Below, piece by piece: positions 46,092 through 54,843 of a stretch of 64,000 nucleotides of DNA (the first letter of the stretch is position 1; every line of letters begins with the position of its first letter). The stretch comes from Amaricoccus solimangrovi (GTDB taxonomy: Bacteria; Pseudomonadota; Alphaproteobacteria; Rhodobacterales; Rhodobacteraceae): the NCBI RefSeq assembly GCF_006385685.1, contig NZ_VFRP01000001.1:186001-250000 (forward strand), read 5' to 3'. The position numbers were made by a program, and so were the translations under genes. The notes beneath the pieces are model-generated. The model was not told the origin of the DNA. It did no database searches and saw only the letters and a program-made list of their open reading frames with translations.

Positions 46092-46433
46092 TCAGCCTTC
46101 GTCCTCGAGGAAGGGAGTCATCTCGGCGACGATGACCGCGTTCTCGGCGAGGGCGCGCGCCATCAGCTTCCGCTCCTCCTCCGGAACCTCGTGGCCCTCG
46201 GCGAGCCGGTCCTCCAGCGTGCCGTAGCCCGTGACGTCGAGCGGCGCGAGATCGGCGGCCCTGAGCAGCGCCACGGTCTCGCGCACCGCCTCCTCCTCGT
46301 CGACGCCGGTCGCGTAGCAGAGGATCCCCGCGCCGGTCGCCCCCTTCGGCAGCCCGTCGCCGGGCTTGCGCCCGACCTGGACCAGCAGCGTGTAGACCTG
46401 TTGCGGGCGCTTCGGCTTTTCCGTCTCTGTCAT
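46092..46433 (-). CDS. Conserved small protein of unknown function
   Basis: A 113-residue acidic protein that I do not recognise as a named family. Its hydrophobic core strand (VYTLLVQVGRKPGDGLPKGA), an alpha/beta-like middle (DEEEAVRETVALLRAADLAP, DVTGYGTLEDRL) and an acidic tail suggest a compact ferredoxin-like domain. GC codon bias is that of a real gene. It lies between metY and the YetF-like gene on the same strand, 96 bases before metY and 33 bases after the YetF stop, so it may be in an operon with dapD-yetF. Confidence 0.7.
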   Translation of the reverse strand: MTETEKPKRPQQVYTLLVQVGRKPGDGLPKGATGAGILCYATGVDEEEAVRETVALLRAADLAPLDVTGYGTLEDRLAEGHEVPEEERKLMARALAENAVIVAEMTPFLEDEG

Positions 46434-46449
46434 GTGTCCTCGCTGCGGT

Positions 46450-46470
46450 GGCGGACCGGGTCCGCCCTAG
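46450..46470 (-). repeat. REP palindrome behind the YetF-like gene
   Basis: GGCGGACC and GGTCCGCC overlap around the centre of GGCGGACCGGGTCCGCC, followed by CTAG. The foot is CTAG instead of GTAG. Read on the minus strand it provides the TAG stop of the YetF-like gene (46467-46469). It is the most diverged copy seen in the window. Confidence 0.7.
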
Positions 46471-47168
46471 GATTCGGGCGCGGTCCAGCGGTGGGAGGCG
46501 CAGTAGGGGCAGGCCCCGTCGGGCACCACCTCGGGCGCGGGCGAGAGGCCGCCGCAGATCACGCAGCAGGCCATTCCGCCCGGCGCCAGCGCCGGATCCT
46601 CGAGCGGCTGGGGCGGGTGAAGCTCGTGCGGCGGCGCGATGCGCAGGCCCGGCGCCGGTTCCGCGCGGCGGAAGACGCTGACGCGGCCGTCGGGCTCGAT
46701 GAAGGCGGTCTCGATCTCGCCGAGGTTGCGCACCCCCTCGATGCGGAGCCGCGACAGGAATTCGTCGGGACCGAGCCCGTCGCGGTCCAGCGTCGCCACG
46801 TGGATGCGCCCGCCCTCGATGGCTATGACCGGCAGGCCGTCGACCAGGTTCTTGGCCCGCTGCCAGCGGATGATCGCGAGGTCGAGCCCCTTGTTGACGA
46901 GCACGACCACCGTCACCGCCAGAAGCGCGGGGACGAGCGGCACGTCGGGATAGAAGAGCGAATCACCGACCGCCGATCCGAGCGCGATGACGAGCAGGAA
47001 CTCGACCATCGAGAGCTGCGCCACGGTCCGCCCGCCGATCCAGCGCAGGAGCAGCAGCGTGTAGCCGTAGACGATCAGCGTCCGGACCAGCACCTCCAGA
47101 AGGAAGAGCGGTTGCGCCTCCCCCATCAGGATCCGGCCGATGTCGAAGGCCTGGAAGGGCTGATCCAC
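46467..47168 (-). CDS. DUF421 / YetF-like membrane protein
   Basis: A 233-residue inner-membrane protein. It has three N-terminal spans with the DUF421 signature (RTLIVYGYTLLLLRWIGGRT, SMVEFLLVIALGSAVGDSLF), then a cytoplasmic alpha/beta domain (GRIHVATLDRDGLGPDEFLS, IEGVRNLGEIETAFIEPDGR). The C-terminus carries extra cysteines, C201, C202 and C205 (CCVIC) and C220, C223 (CPYC), which could form a small zinc ribbon not typical of YetF. The function of the family is unknown. It is 33 bases after dapD. Confidence 0.82.
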   Translation of the reverse strand: MDQPFQAFDIGRILMGEAQPLFLLEVLVRTLIVYGYTLLLLRWIGGRTVAQLSMVEFLLVIALGSAVGDSLFYPDVPLVPALLAVTVVVLVNKGLDLAIIRWQRAKNLVDGLPVIAIEGGRIHVATLDRDGLGPDEFLSRLRIEGVRNLGEIETAFIEPDGRVSVFRRAEPAPGLRIAPPHELHPPQPLEDPALAPGGMACCVICGGLSPAPEVVPDGACPYCASHRWTAPES

Positions 47169-47201
47169 CGCCGCCGCCCCCGGGCGCCGCCTCCGCGCGC
47201 C

Positions 47202-48062
47202 CTAGTCGCGCAGCAGCTCGTTGATCGAGGTCTTGGACCGGGTGCGCTCGTCCACGCGCTTCACGATGACGGCGCAGTAGAGGCTCGGACCCGGCGTGCC
47301 GTCCGGGAAGGGCTTGCCGGGCAGCGCGCCCGCGACCACCACCGAATAGGGCGGCACTTCGCCATAGAAGATGTCGCCGGTCGCGCGGTCGACGATCTTC
47401 GTCGACTTGCCGATGAAGACCCCCATGCCGAGCACCGAACCCTCGCGCACGACGCAGCCCTCGACCACTTCGGAGCGCGCGCCGATGAAGCAGTTGTCCT
47501 CGATGATCGTCGGCCCCGCCTGCATCGGCTCCAGCACGCCGCCGATGCCGACGCCGCCCGAAAGGTGCACGTTCTTGCCGATCTGCGCGCAGGAGCCGAC
47601 GGTCGCCCAGGTGTCGACCATCGTGCCCTCGTCCACGAAGGCGCCGAGATTGACGAAGGAGGGCATCAGCACCACGCCCGGCGCGATATAGGCCGAGCGG
47701 CGCACCACCGCGCTCGGCACCGCGCGAAAGCCCGCGGCGCGCCAGTCGGGCTCGGCCCAGCCCTTGAACTTCGAATCGACCTTGTCCCACCAGCCGCCGC
47801 CCTGCGGCCCGCCCGACTGCGGCCCCATGTCCTGCAGGCGGAAGCCGAGCAGCACGGCCTTCTTCGCCCACTGGTTGACGTGCCAGGCGCCGTCCGGCCG
47901 CGGCTCGGCGACGCGGATCTTGCCTTTGTCGAGCCCTTCGAGCACCGTCTCGATCGCGGCGCGGGTCTCGCCGCCGGTGCGCGGCGTGATCGTGTCGCGC
48001 GCGTCCCACGCGGCTTCGATCGCGGATTCGAGGGTCGCGGGGTCAAGATCGGTCAGGGTCAT
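47202..48062 (-). CDS. dapD: Tetrahydrodipicolinate N-succinyltransferase
   Basis: Transfers succinyl from succinyl-CoA to tetrahydrodipicolinate in lysine/diaminopimelate synthesis. The 286 residues have a helical N-domain ([33 protein letters not shown]), then the left-handed beta-helix of hexapeptide repeats ([40 protein letters not shown]), and close with [14 protein letters not shown]. The promoter TTGCCA-N17-TATAGC lies at 48130-48102 on the minus strand. It is divergent from a LOG-family gene. Confidence 0.95.
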   Translation of the reverse strand: MTLTDLDPATLESAIEAAWDARDTITPRTGGETRAAIETVLEGLDKGKIRVAEPRPDGAWHVNQWAKKAVLLGFRLQDMGPQSGGPQGGGWWDKVDSKFKGWAEPDWRAAGFRAVPSAVVRRSAYIAPGVVLMPSFVNLGAFVDEGTMVDTWATVGSCAQIGKNVHLSGGVGIGGVLEPMQAGPTIIEDNCFIGARSEVVEGCVVREGSVLGMGVFIGKSTKIVDRATGDIFYGEVPPYSVVVAGALPGKPFPDGTPGPSLYCAVIVKRVDERTRSKTSINELLRD

Positions 48063-48101
48063 CACGGCGTTCCAGTTCCGGCTGGCGGGGATCGGCGGCA
48101 A

Positions 48102-48130
48102 GCTATAATTGCGTAACGCGGGGCTGGCAA
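48102..48130 (-). promoter_or_regulatory. Likely sigma-70 promoter of dapD
   Basis: On the minus strand TTGCCA (48130-48125) and TATAGC (48107-48102) are separated by exactly 17 bases, about 40-65 bases before the dapD start at 48062. The plus strand has a perfect TATAAT at 48104-48109 which could serve the divergent gene, but no -35 is seen for it. Confidence 0.6.
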
Positions 48131-48177
48131 TCTCGCCGACACCGCCTTCGACCATTCGGCAGACCGGGCAGGAGTAC

Positions 48178-49011
48178 ATGGCAGGACCGAGCAAGACGCA
48201 GCGACGCTTCCCCGACGCGGCGGAGGATCAGGCGACCTGGGAGCGGCAGCTCGACACGCCGCAGACGCTGTCGCCGAGCTACCGGCTCGCCTTCGCCGAT
48301 TTCGATTTCCTCAAGCGCGACGAGCTGCGCCCGGTCCGGCTGCAGCTCGAACTGCTGAAGCCGGAAATGGAACTCCAGGACCGCGGCATCGTCTCGACCG
48401 TGGTGATCTTCGGCGGCGCGCGGATCCCAGAGCGGCCCGAGGATGCCCGCCGGCCCGGCCTCGCCAAGCTCGCGCATTACTACGAGGTGGCGCGGGAATT
48501 CGCCCGGCTGGTCACGCTCACCTCGCTCGAGAGCGGCTGCGCCGAGAACGTGATCTGCGGCGGCGGCGGTCCCGGCGTGATGGAGGCGGCGAGCCGGGGC
48601 GCGGCCGAGGCGGGCGGCGTCTCGATCGGGCTCAACATCGTGCTGCCGCACGAACAGGCGCCGAACCTCTACGGCACGCCGGAACTGAGCTTCAACTTCC
48701 ACTATTTCGGCATCCGGAAGATGACCTTCCTGATGCGCGCGAAGGCGGTCGCGGTCTTCCCCGGCGGCTTCGGCACGCTCGACGAGCTCTTCGAGACGCT
48801 GACGCTGATCCAGACCGGGCGGATGGAGCCGATGCCGATCCTGCTCTTCGGCGAGGAATTCTGGCGGCGGATCGTGAACTGGGAGGCGCTGGCGGAGGCG
48901 GGCACGATCTCGCCGGCGGATCTCGACCTCTTCCGCTTCGTCGAGACGGCGGAGGAGGCGATGGCCGCGATGCGCGACTGGAGGGCGGGGCCGGAGGGCG
49001 CGGCCGACTGA
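48178..49011 (+). CDS. LOG-family (TIGR00730-like) Rossmann-fold protein
   Basis: A 277-residue protein with the lysine-decarboxylase-like/LOG motifs: [35 protein letters not shown] and [20 protein letters not shown]. The last contains the PGGxGTxxE signature of cytokinin-activating nucleoside monophosphate phosphoribohydrolases. Despite old 'lysine decarboxylase' labels, that activity is not expected. Bacterial members of this larger size are poorly studied. ATG at 48178 follows GGAGTAC; the N-terminal 60 residues ([15 protein letters not shown]) are typical of the long alphaproteobacterial form. Confidence 0.88.
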   Translation: MAGPSKTQRRFPDAAEDQATWERQLDTPQTLSPSYRLAFADFDFLKRDELRPVRLQLELLKPEMELQDRGIVSTVVIFGGARIPERPEDARRPGLAKLAHYYEVAREFARLVTLTSLESGCAENVICGGGGPGVMEAASRGAAEAGGVSIGLNIVLPHEQAPNLYGTPELSFNFHYFGIRKMTFLMRAKAVAVFPGGFGTLDELFETLTLIQTGRMEPMPILLFGEEFWRRIVNWEALAEAGTISPADLDLFRFVETAEEAMAAMRDWRAGPEGAAD

Positions 49012-49066
49012 GTTCCGTGAGGGGAGCGGGGCGCCGCAACCCGCCGCGCCGCCCGCGCCCCGGACG

Positions 49067-49594
49067 TCAGGCCACCGAGCCGTGGACGATGAATTTCGGC
49101 ATCCGGGGCGGCTTGCCGCGCCGGTCGGGATCGAACTCGCGCAGGATCCGCGCCAGTTCCGGGTCGCGCACCTTGCGCGCCGCCTTGCCGCGCTTGAACC
49201 ATTTCACCCGCCGCTGTCCGGTCTCCGGGTAATGCCTCAGCCGCTCGCGCGCCTCGAGCGGGTAGACGCGCACGACGCAGGGCATGCTGAGCCCGCCCTT
49301 CACGCCCTTGCGGTATGTGTAGAAGCCGATGCTCTTCTCCGAGACGGTGCCGAGGATGCCCGCTTCCTCATAGGCTTCGCGCGCCGCCGCCCAGGCCTCG
49401 GAATGCTTGCGGGTGGGCCAGCCCTTCGGGATCACCCAGCGCCCGGTGTCGCGGCTGGTGATGAGCATGATGCGCACCCCCTTGCCCGCGCGGCGGAAGC
49501 AGATCGCGCCCACCTGGAGCGAGGGCGGGTGCTTGCCCCGGCAGAGGGTCAGCACGGTGCGCGGACTGGGCTTGAGCTCCTGTTTCTTCGGCAT
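49067..49594 (-). CDS. Nudix hydrolase
   Basis: A 175-residue protein with the Nudix box in GWPTRKHSEAWAAAREAYEE plus AG, which fits G-x5-E-x7-R-E-U-x-E-E-x-G. The region before it, QVGAICFRRAGKGVRIMLIT and DTGRWVIPKG, is that of diphosphoinositol-polyphosphate phosphohydrolase-like (DIPP) Nudix enzymes. The substrate is uncertain, with (di)nucleoside polyphosphates as the likely class. ATG at 49594 is preferred; a TTG at 49636 in frame would add 14 residues. It is divergent from the putrescine cluster. Confidence 0.9.
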   Translation of the reverse strand: MPKKQELKPSPRTVLTLCRGKHPPSLQVGAICFRRAGKGVRIMLITSRDTGRWVIPKGWPTRKHSEAWAAAREAYEEAGILGTVSEKSIGFYTYRKGVKGGLSMPCVVRVYPLEARERLRHYPETGQRRVKWFKRGKAARKVRDPELARILREFDPDRRGKPPRMPKFIVHGSVA

Positions 49595-49754
49595 CGGGCG
49601 GTCGGGTGGCTCCGTCGCTGGAACGTGGCTGATCAAGGTCTAGTGCATCGGACGGCGGTGTAAACCCGTCGCCGGGATTAGCTGCGGGGGCGCGCGGCGC
49701 TTGGAGCCGCCGGCCCCGGGTGCTAGGGAGCCGGAGAGCGGACCGGAGTGGATC

Positions 49755-51104
49755 TTGGATACGAACGAAGCCCTCGCCTGGCTGGAGCGGCGCCCCGAAA
49801 TCACCAGCCTGCGCGCCGCCGTCTGCGACCTGAACGGCATCCTGCGCGGCAAGCGCGTGCCGGTAGCCCAGGCGCGCAAGGTGCTCGAGGGCCAGACGCG
49901 GATGCCCTATTCGATCGCCTGCCTCGACATCTGGGGCGAGGACTGGAAGGGCAATCCGCTCGTCTACCAGATGGGCGACGTCGACGGGCTCTGCGCGCCG
50001 ACGGGGCGGGGCTTCCTGCCGATGAACTGGCTCGGCTCGCCGACCGCGCTCCTGCCGCTCTGGATGGTCTGCGAGGACGGCGCGCCCTTCCTCGGCGATC
50101 CCAGGCGCGCGCTCGCGGAGATCTGCGCGCGCTACGCCGCGCTCGGGCTGACGCCGGTCGTCGCGACCGAGCTCGAATTCTATCTCGTCGACACCTCCGC
50201 CGAGGTGCCCTCGCCGCCGAAATCGCCGGTGACGCAGCGGCTGCTCGACGGCGACGGCGCGCTCTGCATCGACGATCTCGACCATTTCGAGGCCTTCTTC
50301 ACCGATGTCTACGCCGCCTGCGACGCGCACGGGATTCCCGTGGACAGCGCGATCTCCGAGAATGGCGGCGGACAGTTCGAGATCAACCTGCTCCATGTCG
50401 CCGATCCGCTGAAGGCGGCCGACGACGCGCTCTATTTCAAGCGTTTCGTGAAGGGGATCGCCCGGAAATACGGGCTCGCGGCGAGCTTCATGGCGAAGCC
50501 CTTCCTCGATCGGGCCGGCAACGGGTTCCACGTCCATTTCAGCCTGCTCGACCGCGAGGGGCGCAACGTCTTCGACAACGGCGGGCCGGAGGGGTCCGAG
50601 ACCATGCTCCACGCGGTGGGAGGGCTTCTCGACGCGATGCGCGGGTCGAGCCTTGTCTTCGCCCCGCATCTCAATTCCTACAGGCGGTTGCAGCCCGACG
50701 CTCACAGCCCGTCTCAGGTCTGCTGGGGCTATGAGACGCGCTCCGCCGCCGTCCGGATCCCGGGCGGCTCGGGCGCGGCGCGCCGGATCGAGCATCGCGT
50801 CGCCGGCGCGGATGCCAACCCCTATCTCGTGCTCGCCGCGATCCTCGGCGGCGCGCTCTACGGGATGGAGCGGCGGATCGCCCCGCCCGAGCCGCTGGTC
50901 GCCGCCGAGGACGCGCGGTCCGGCGCGACCCTGCCCGCCGACTGGAAGCTCGCGATCGAGGCTTTCGAGCAGTCCGGCAGCACCGGCCGGATCTTCGCCC
51001 CGATCCTGCGCGAGCAGTTCGTCGGCATGAAGCGCCAGGAGTTGCAGGTGTTCAGCCAGCAGATCAGCCCGTTCGAGCACGACACCTATCTGGAGACGGT
51101 CTGA
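49755..51104 (+). CDS. puuA: Glutamine synthetase-like gamma-glutamylpolyamine synthetase (first copy)
   Basis: A 449-residue member of the glutamine synthetase superfamily. It has the Glu/metal motifs TELEFYLVD, SENGGGQFEINL, NGFHVHFSLLD and the R-containing YETRSAAVRIPGG. In the putrescine pathway such enzymes ligate glutamate to the amine. The start is probably the TTG at 49755, six bases after GGAG; there is no ATG in the conserved N-terminal region. The closest ATG upstream (49701) would precede the ribosome site. The stop overlaps the puuB start by one base. Specificity may differ from the second copy at 57555, which is a clearly different subfamily. Confidence 0.82.
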   Translation: MDTNEALAWLERRPEITSLRAAVCDLNGILRGKRVPVAQARKVLEGQTRMPYSIACLDIWGEDWKGNPLVYQMGDVDGLCAPTGRGFLPMNWLGSPTALLPLWMVCEDGAPFLGDPRRALAEICARYAALGLTPVVATELEFYLVDTSAEVPSPPKSPVTQRLLDGDGALCIDDLDHFEAFFTDVYAACDAHGIPVDSAISENGGGQFEINLLHVADPLKAADDALYFKRFVKGIARKYGLAASFMAKPFLDRAGNGFHVHFSLLDREGRNVFDNGGPEGSETMLHAVGGLLDAMRGSSLVFAPHLNSYRRLQPDAHSPSQVCWGYETRSAAVRIPGGSGAARRIEHRVAGADANPYLVLAAILGGALYGMERRIAPPEPLVAAEDARSGATLPADWKLAIEAFEQSGSTGRIFAPILREQFVGMKRQELQVFSQQISPFEHDTYLETV

Positions 51105-52387
51105 TGGCGGAGACCGACTACCCGCCGAGCTACTACGCGGCGAGCGCCAATCCCGCGCCCGCGCGCCCCGCCTTCGCGGGGGAGGCGGCGCCCGAGGTCT
51201 GCGTCGTGGGCGCCGGGTTCACCGGCCTCTCCGCCGGGATCGACCTCGCGGCCAAGGGCCACGAGGTCATGATCCTCGAGGCGGCGAAGGTCGGCTGGGG
51301 CGCGTCGGGGCGCAACGGCGGGCAGATCGTCAACGGGCTGAACGCCGGGCTCGACACGATCGAGCGGCGCTACGGCGCCGAGACCGCGCGCTTCGTCGCC
51401 TCGCTCGTCCGGGAGGGCGGAGAGATCATTCGCGAGCGCATCGCGAAATACGCGATCGACTGCGACCTGCGCGACGGCAATCTCTTCGCCGCGCTGACCG
51501 ACAGGCACATGCGGATGCTCGCGGAGAAACAGGCGCTCTGGCGGCGCTACGGGCTCGACGATTTCGAGATGCTGGACGCGGCCGGGATCCGGAAGCACGT
51601 GGCGACGGACTTCTACGCGGGCGGCATGCTCGATCCGACCGGCGGCCACATGCACCCGCTGAACCTCGCGCTGGGCGAGGCGAAGGCCTTCGAGAGCGAG
51701 GGCGGCGTCATCCACGAGGAAAGCCGCGTGGAGCGGATCGAGGCGCTCGACGGCGCGCCGGTGCTCCGCCTCGCCTCCGGCGTGGTCCGGCCCCGGATCC
51801 TCGTCCTCGCCGGCAACGCCTATCTCGGGCCGGTGGCGCCGGCGCTCGACACGCGCGTCATGCCCTTCTCGACCCAGATCATCGCGACCGAGCCGCTCGG
51901 CGCGCGCGGCCAGGCGCTGCTTCCGACCGGGGTCTGCGTCGAGGACGTGCGCTACGTGCTCGACTACTACCGGCTGAGCGCCGACGGCCGGCTGCTCTTC
52001 GGCGGCGGCACGGTCTATGGCGGCGCGGATCCGGCCGACATCCGGGCGAAGATCCTGCCCAATCTCGAGAAGGTATTCCCCGATCTGCGCGGGGTCCGGA
52101 TCGATCACGCCTGGTCGGGCAACTGCGCGATCTCCTTCAGCCGGGTGCCGCAGATGGGACGGCTGGGGCCGAACACCTATTTCGCCGCCGGCTACAGCGG
52201 GCACGGCGTCGTCGGCAGCCATCTCTTCGGCCGGATCATCGCGGCGGCGGTCGATGGCGACGCGGGCCGCTTCGACACCTTCGCCGCCGTGCCCTGGATC
52301 CCGTTTCCCGGCGGACAGCGTTTCCGCGTACCCTATTCCATGCTGGGATCCTGGTGGTACGGTCTGCGCGACCGCCTCGGCCTCTGA
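51104..52387 (+). CDS. puuB: FAD-dependent gamma-glutamylputrescine oxidase-like protein (first copy)
   Basis: A 427-residue DAO-type flavoprotein: an N-terminal FAD motif VVGAGFTGLSAGIDLAAKG, the GWGASGRNGGQIVNG covalent/catalytic region, and the closing YSGHGVVGSHLFGRII. PuuB oxidises gamma-glutamylputrescine to the aldehyde and ammonia with peroxide. It is translated from an ATG that overlaps the puuA stop (TGATG) and precedes potF by 42 bases. It shares layout and motifs with the second copy at 58932, but substrate assignment is by context. Confidence 0.85.
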   Translation: MAETDYPPSYYAASANPAPARPAFAGEAAPEVCVVGAGFTGLSAGIDLAAKGHEVMILEAAKVGWGASGRNGGQIVNGLNAGLDTIERRYGAETARFVASLVREGGEIIRERIAKYAIDCDLRDGNLFAALTDRHMRMLAEKQALWRRYGLDDFEMLDAAGIRKHVATDFYAGGMLDPTGGHMHPLNLALGEAKAFESEGGVIHEESRVERIEALDGAPVLRLASGVVRPRILVLAGNAYLGPVAPALDTRVMPFSTQIIATEPLGARGQALLPTGVCVEDVRYVLDYYRLSADGRLLFGGGTVYGGADPADIRAKILPNLEKVFPDLRGVRIDHAWSGNCAISFSRVPQMGRLGPNTYFAAGYSGHGVVGSHLFGRIIAAAVDGDAGRFDTFAAVPWIPFPGGQRFRVPYSMLGSWWYGLRDRLGL

Positions 52388-52429
52388 CGGGGCCGCCCCC
52401 GCATCCAACCGACGAACAAGGAACCGTTG

Positions 52430-53521
52430 ATGATCCGCAGTCTCAGCCTCGCAGGCTTACTCGCCGCGGCCGCGGCGCTCCCGGCGCTCGCCCAGGACAA
52501 GGTCGTGCATATCTACAACTGGTCGGACTACATCGCCGAGGACACGATCCGGAAGTTCGAGGCGGAGACCGGGATCAAGGTCGTCTACGACGTCTACGAT
52601 TCCAACGAGACGCTCGAGGCGAAGCTGCTCGCGGGCCATTCGGGCTACGACGTCGTGGTGCCGACCTCGAACTTCCTGCAGCGCCAGATCGCCGCCGGGG
52701 TCTACCAGCCGCTCGACAAGTCGAAGCTGCCAAACCTCGAGAACATGGACCCCGAACTGATGAAGGCGGCCGCCGCCTACGATCCCGACAATACCTACGG
52801 GGTCATCTACATGTGGGGGACGAACGGCATCGGCTACAACGTGGCGAAGGTGGCCGAACGTCTGGGCGAGGACGCGCCGACCGACAGCTGGTCGCTGATC
52901 TTCGATCCGAAATACGCGGAAAAGCTCGCCGATTGCGGGATCACGCTGCTCGATTCCGCCTCCGAGGTGTTCCCGAGCGCGCTGACCTATCTCGGCCTCG
53001 ACCCGCTCAGCAAGAAGCCCGAGGATCTGGAGAAGGCGGCGGGGGTGATCGAGGCGATCCGGCCCTACATCCGCTACTACCATTCCTCGCAGTACATCTC
53101 CGATCTCGCGAACGGCGAGGTCTGCGTCTCGCTCGGCTATTCGGGCGACGTCTTCCAGGCCGCGGCGCGCGCCGAGGAGGCGGGCAAGGGCGTCGAGATC
53201 GCCTATTCCGTGCCGGAGGAAGGCGCGCAGCAGTGGTTCGACATGATGGCGATCCCGGTGGACGCGCCGAATCCGGAGGCGGCGCTCGCCTGGATCAACT
53301 TCATCATGAAGCCCGAGATCACCGCCGACATCACCAACTACGTCTGGTACGCGAACGCGAACACGGCCTCTCTGCCTCTGGTGGATCCCGAGATCCGCGA
53401 CGATCCGGCGATCTTCCCCGGACCCGACGTGCTCGCGAAGCTCTATCCGGCCCAGGTCTATGACGCGCGGACCGACCGGCTGATCACGAAGCTCTGGACC
53501 AGGGCGAAGACCGGCCAGTAA
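52430..53521 (+). CDS. potF: Putrescine/spermidine-binding periplasmic protein
   Basis: A 363-residue binding protein: signal peptide of about 21 residues (LLAAAAALPALAQ), then VHIYNWSDYIAEDTIRKFEA, the PotD/PotF landmark, GYDVVVPTSNFL and TNYVWYANANTASLP. The aspartate/aromatic set for a diamine is the family's, but putrescine over spermidine is inferred from the linked Puu enzymes. The initiator may be ATG 52430 or the TTG just before it. A 7-bp hairpin follows the gene and probably limits readthrough to potGHI, as is common for binding-protein genes. Confidence 0.92.
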   Translation: MIRSLSLAGLLAAAAALPALAQDKVVHIYNWSDYIAEDTIRKFEAETGIKVVYDVYDSNETLEAKLLAGHSGYDVVVPTSNFLQRQIAAGVYQPLDKSKLPNLENMDPELMKAAAAYDPDNTYGVIYMWGTNGIGYNVAKVAERLGEDAPTDSWSLIFDPKYAEKLADCGITLLDSASEVFPSALTYLGLDPLSKKPEDLEKAAGVIEAIRPYIRYYHSSQYISDLANGEVCVSLGYSGDVFQAAARAEEAGKGVEIAYSVPEEGAQQWFDMMAIPVDAPNPEAALAWINFIMKPEITADITNYVWYANANTASLPLVDPEIRDDPAIFPGPDVLAKLYPAQVYDARTDRLITKLWTRAKTGQ

Positions 53522-53540
53522 GCCGCTGGGAAACCTGGGG

Positions 53541-53561
53541 GCGCCGCCTTGGCCGCGGCGC
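53541..53561 (+). terminator. Intercistronic hairpin after potF
   Basis: GCGCCGC and GCGGCGC pair (7 bp) around CTTGGCC, 20 bases after the potF stop. In ABC operons such hairpins stabilise the binding-protein message and attenuate downstream genes. No T-run is present. Confidence 0.4.
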
Positions 53562-53703
53562 TCCCGGAACGCCCGGGGGCGGGGCTCGTCCCCGGCCCGG
53601 AGGGCTTTTCCCGCGTCCGCGAAGGCTGGACAGGCGCGCGGCGCCCCGCCTAATCTCCGCCCGACCGGCGCGTCCGACGCGCCGCCCCCGTCGCGGAGCA
53701 GGC

Positions 53704-54843
53704 ATGAACACTCCCGTCCCCGTCGCCACGTCCAAACCCTGGATCACCGGCGCCGAACCGCCGTTCATCCGGATCTCGAAAGTCACCAAGCGTTTCGGCG
53801 ATTTCTACGCGGTCGACGACGTCAGCCTCGACATCTACAAGGGCGAGCTCTTCTGCCTGCTCGGCGGCTCGGGCTGCGGCAAGTCCACGCTGCTGCGGAT
53901 GCTCGCCGGGTTCGAGACGCCCACCGAGGGCCGGATCGAGATCGACGGCCAGGACATGGCGGGCAAGGCGCCCTACGAGCGCCCGACCAACATGATGTTC
54001 CAGTCATACGCGCTCTTCCCGCACATGACGGTGGAGAAGAACGTCGCCTACGGGCTCTATCGCGACGGCATGAAGAAGGCCGAGGCGATGGAGAAGGTGG
54101 CCGAGATGCTGCGCCTCGTCCAGCTCACGCCCTTCGCCAGCCGCAAGCCGCACCAGCTCTCCGGCGGCCAGCGGCAGCGCGTCGCGCTCGCGCGCTCCCT
54201 CGTGAAGCGGCCGAAGCTCCTGCTGCTCGACGAGCCGCTCGGCGCGCTCGACAAGAAGCTGCGCGAGGAGACGCAGTTCGAGCTGATCAAGATCCAGGAA
54301 TCGCTCGGCGTCACCTTCATCGTCGTGACGCATGACCAGGAGGAGGCGATGACGCTCGCCTCCCGGATCGGGGTGATGAACGCGGGCCAGATCGTCCAGG
54401 TCGGCGAGCCGCCGGAGATCTACGAACATCCGAACTCGCGCTTCGTCGCCGATTTCATCGGCTCGGTGAACATGTTCGAGGGCCGCGTGACCGAGGACGA
54501 GCCGGATTACATCCGCCTCGGCGTCGCCGATCTCGGCGGCTCGATCTATGTCGGCCACGGCGTCTCCTGCGTGCTCGACCAGCAGCTCTGGTACGCGGTC
54601 CGGCCGGAGAAGATCCGCATCTCGAGAACGCGGCCGGACAAGACCGAGAACGTCTTCCGCGCCGTGGTCGACGAGATCGCCTACATGGGCAACATCTCGA
54701 TCCACCGGCTGAAACTGCCGACGGGGCGGCTCCTGAGCGCCACCAAGGCCAATCTGACCCGCCACGACGACGAGGCGATCACCTGGGGCGACGAGGTCTG
54801 GGTGACCTGGGACGACACGGCCGGCGCGGTGCTGACCCGATGA
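53704..54843 (+). CDS. potG: Putrescine ABC transporter ATPase
   Basis: A 379-residue ATPase with Walker A GGSGCGKST, Q-loop MMFQSYALFPHMTV, signature [15 protein letters not shown], Walker B LLLLDEPLGALD and a C-terminal TOBE-type domain (about residues 280-379). This is the layout of PotA/PotG. The four-base overlap with potH (ATGA) and order after potF assign it to the putrescine importer. A long 5' gap of 182 bases separates it from potF. Confidence 0.93.
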   Translation: MNTPVPVATSKPWITGAEPPFIRISKVTKRFGDFYAVDDVSLDIYKGELFCLLGGSGCGKSTLLRMLAGFETPTEGRIEIDGQDMAGKAPYERPTNMMFQSYALFPHMTVEKNVAYGLYRDGMKKAEAMEKVAEMLRLVQLTPFASRKPHQLSGGQRQRVALARSLVKRPKLLLLDEPLGALDKKLREETQFELIKIQESLGVTFIVVTHDQEEAMTLASRIGVMNAGQIVQVGEPPEIYEHPNSRFVADFIGSVNMFEGRVTEDEPDYIRLGVADLGGSIYVGHGVSCVLDQQLWYAVRPEKIRISRTRPDKTENVFRAVVDEIAYMGNISIHRLKLPTGRLLSATKANLTRHDDEAITWGDEVWVTWDDTAGAVLTR

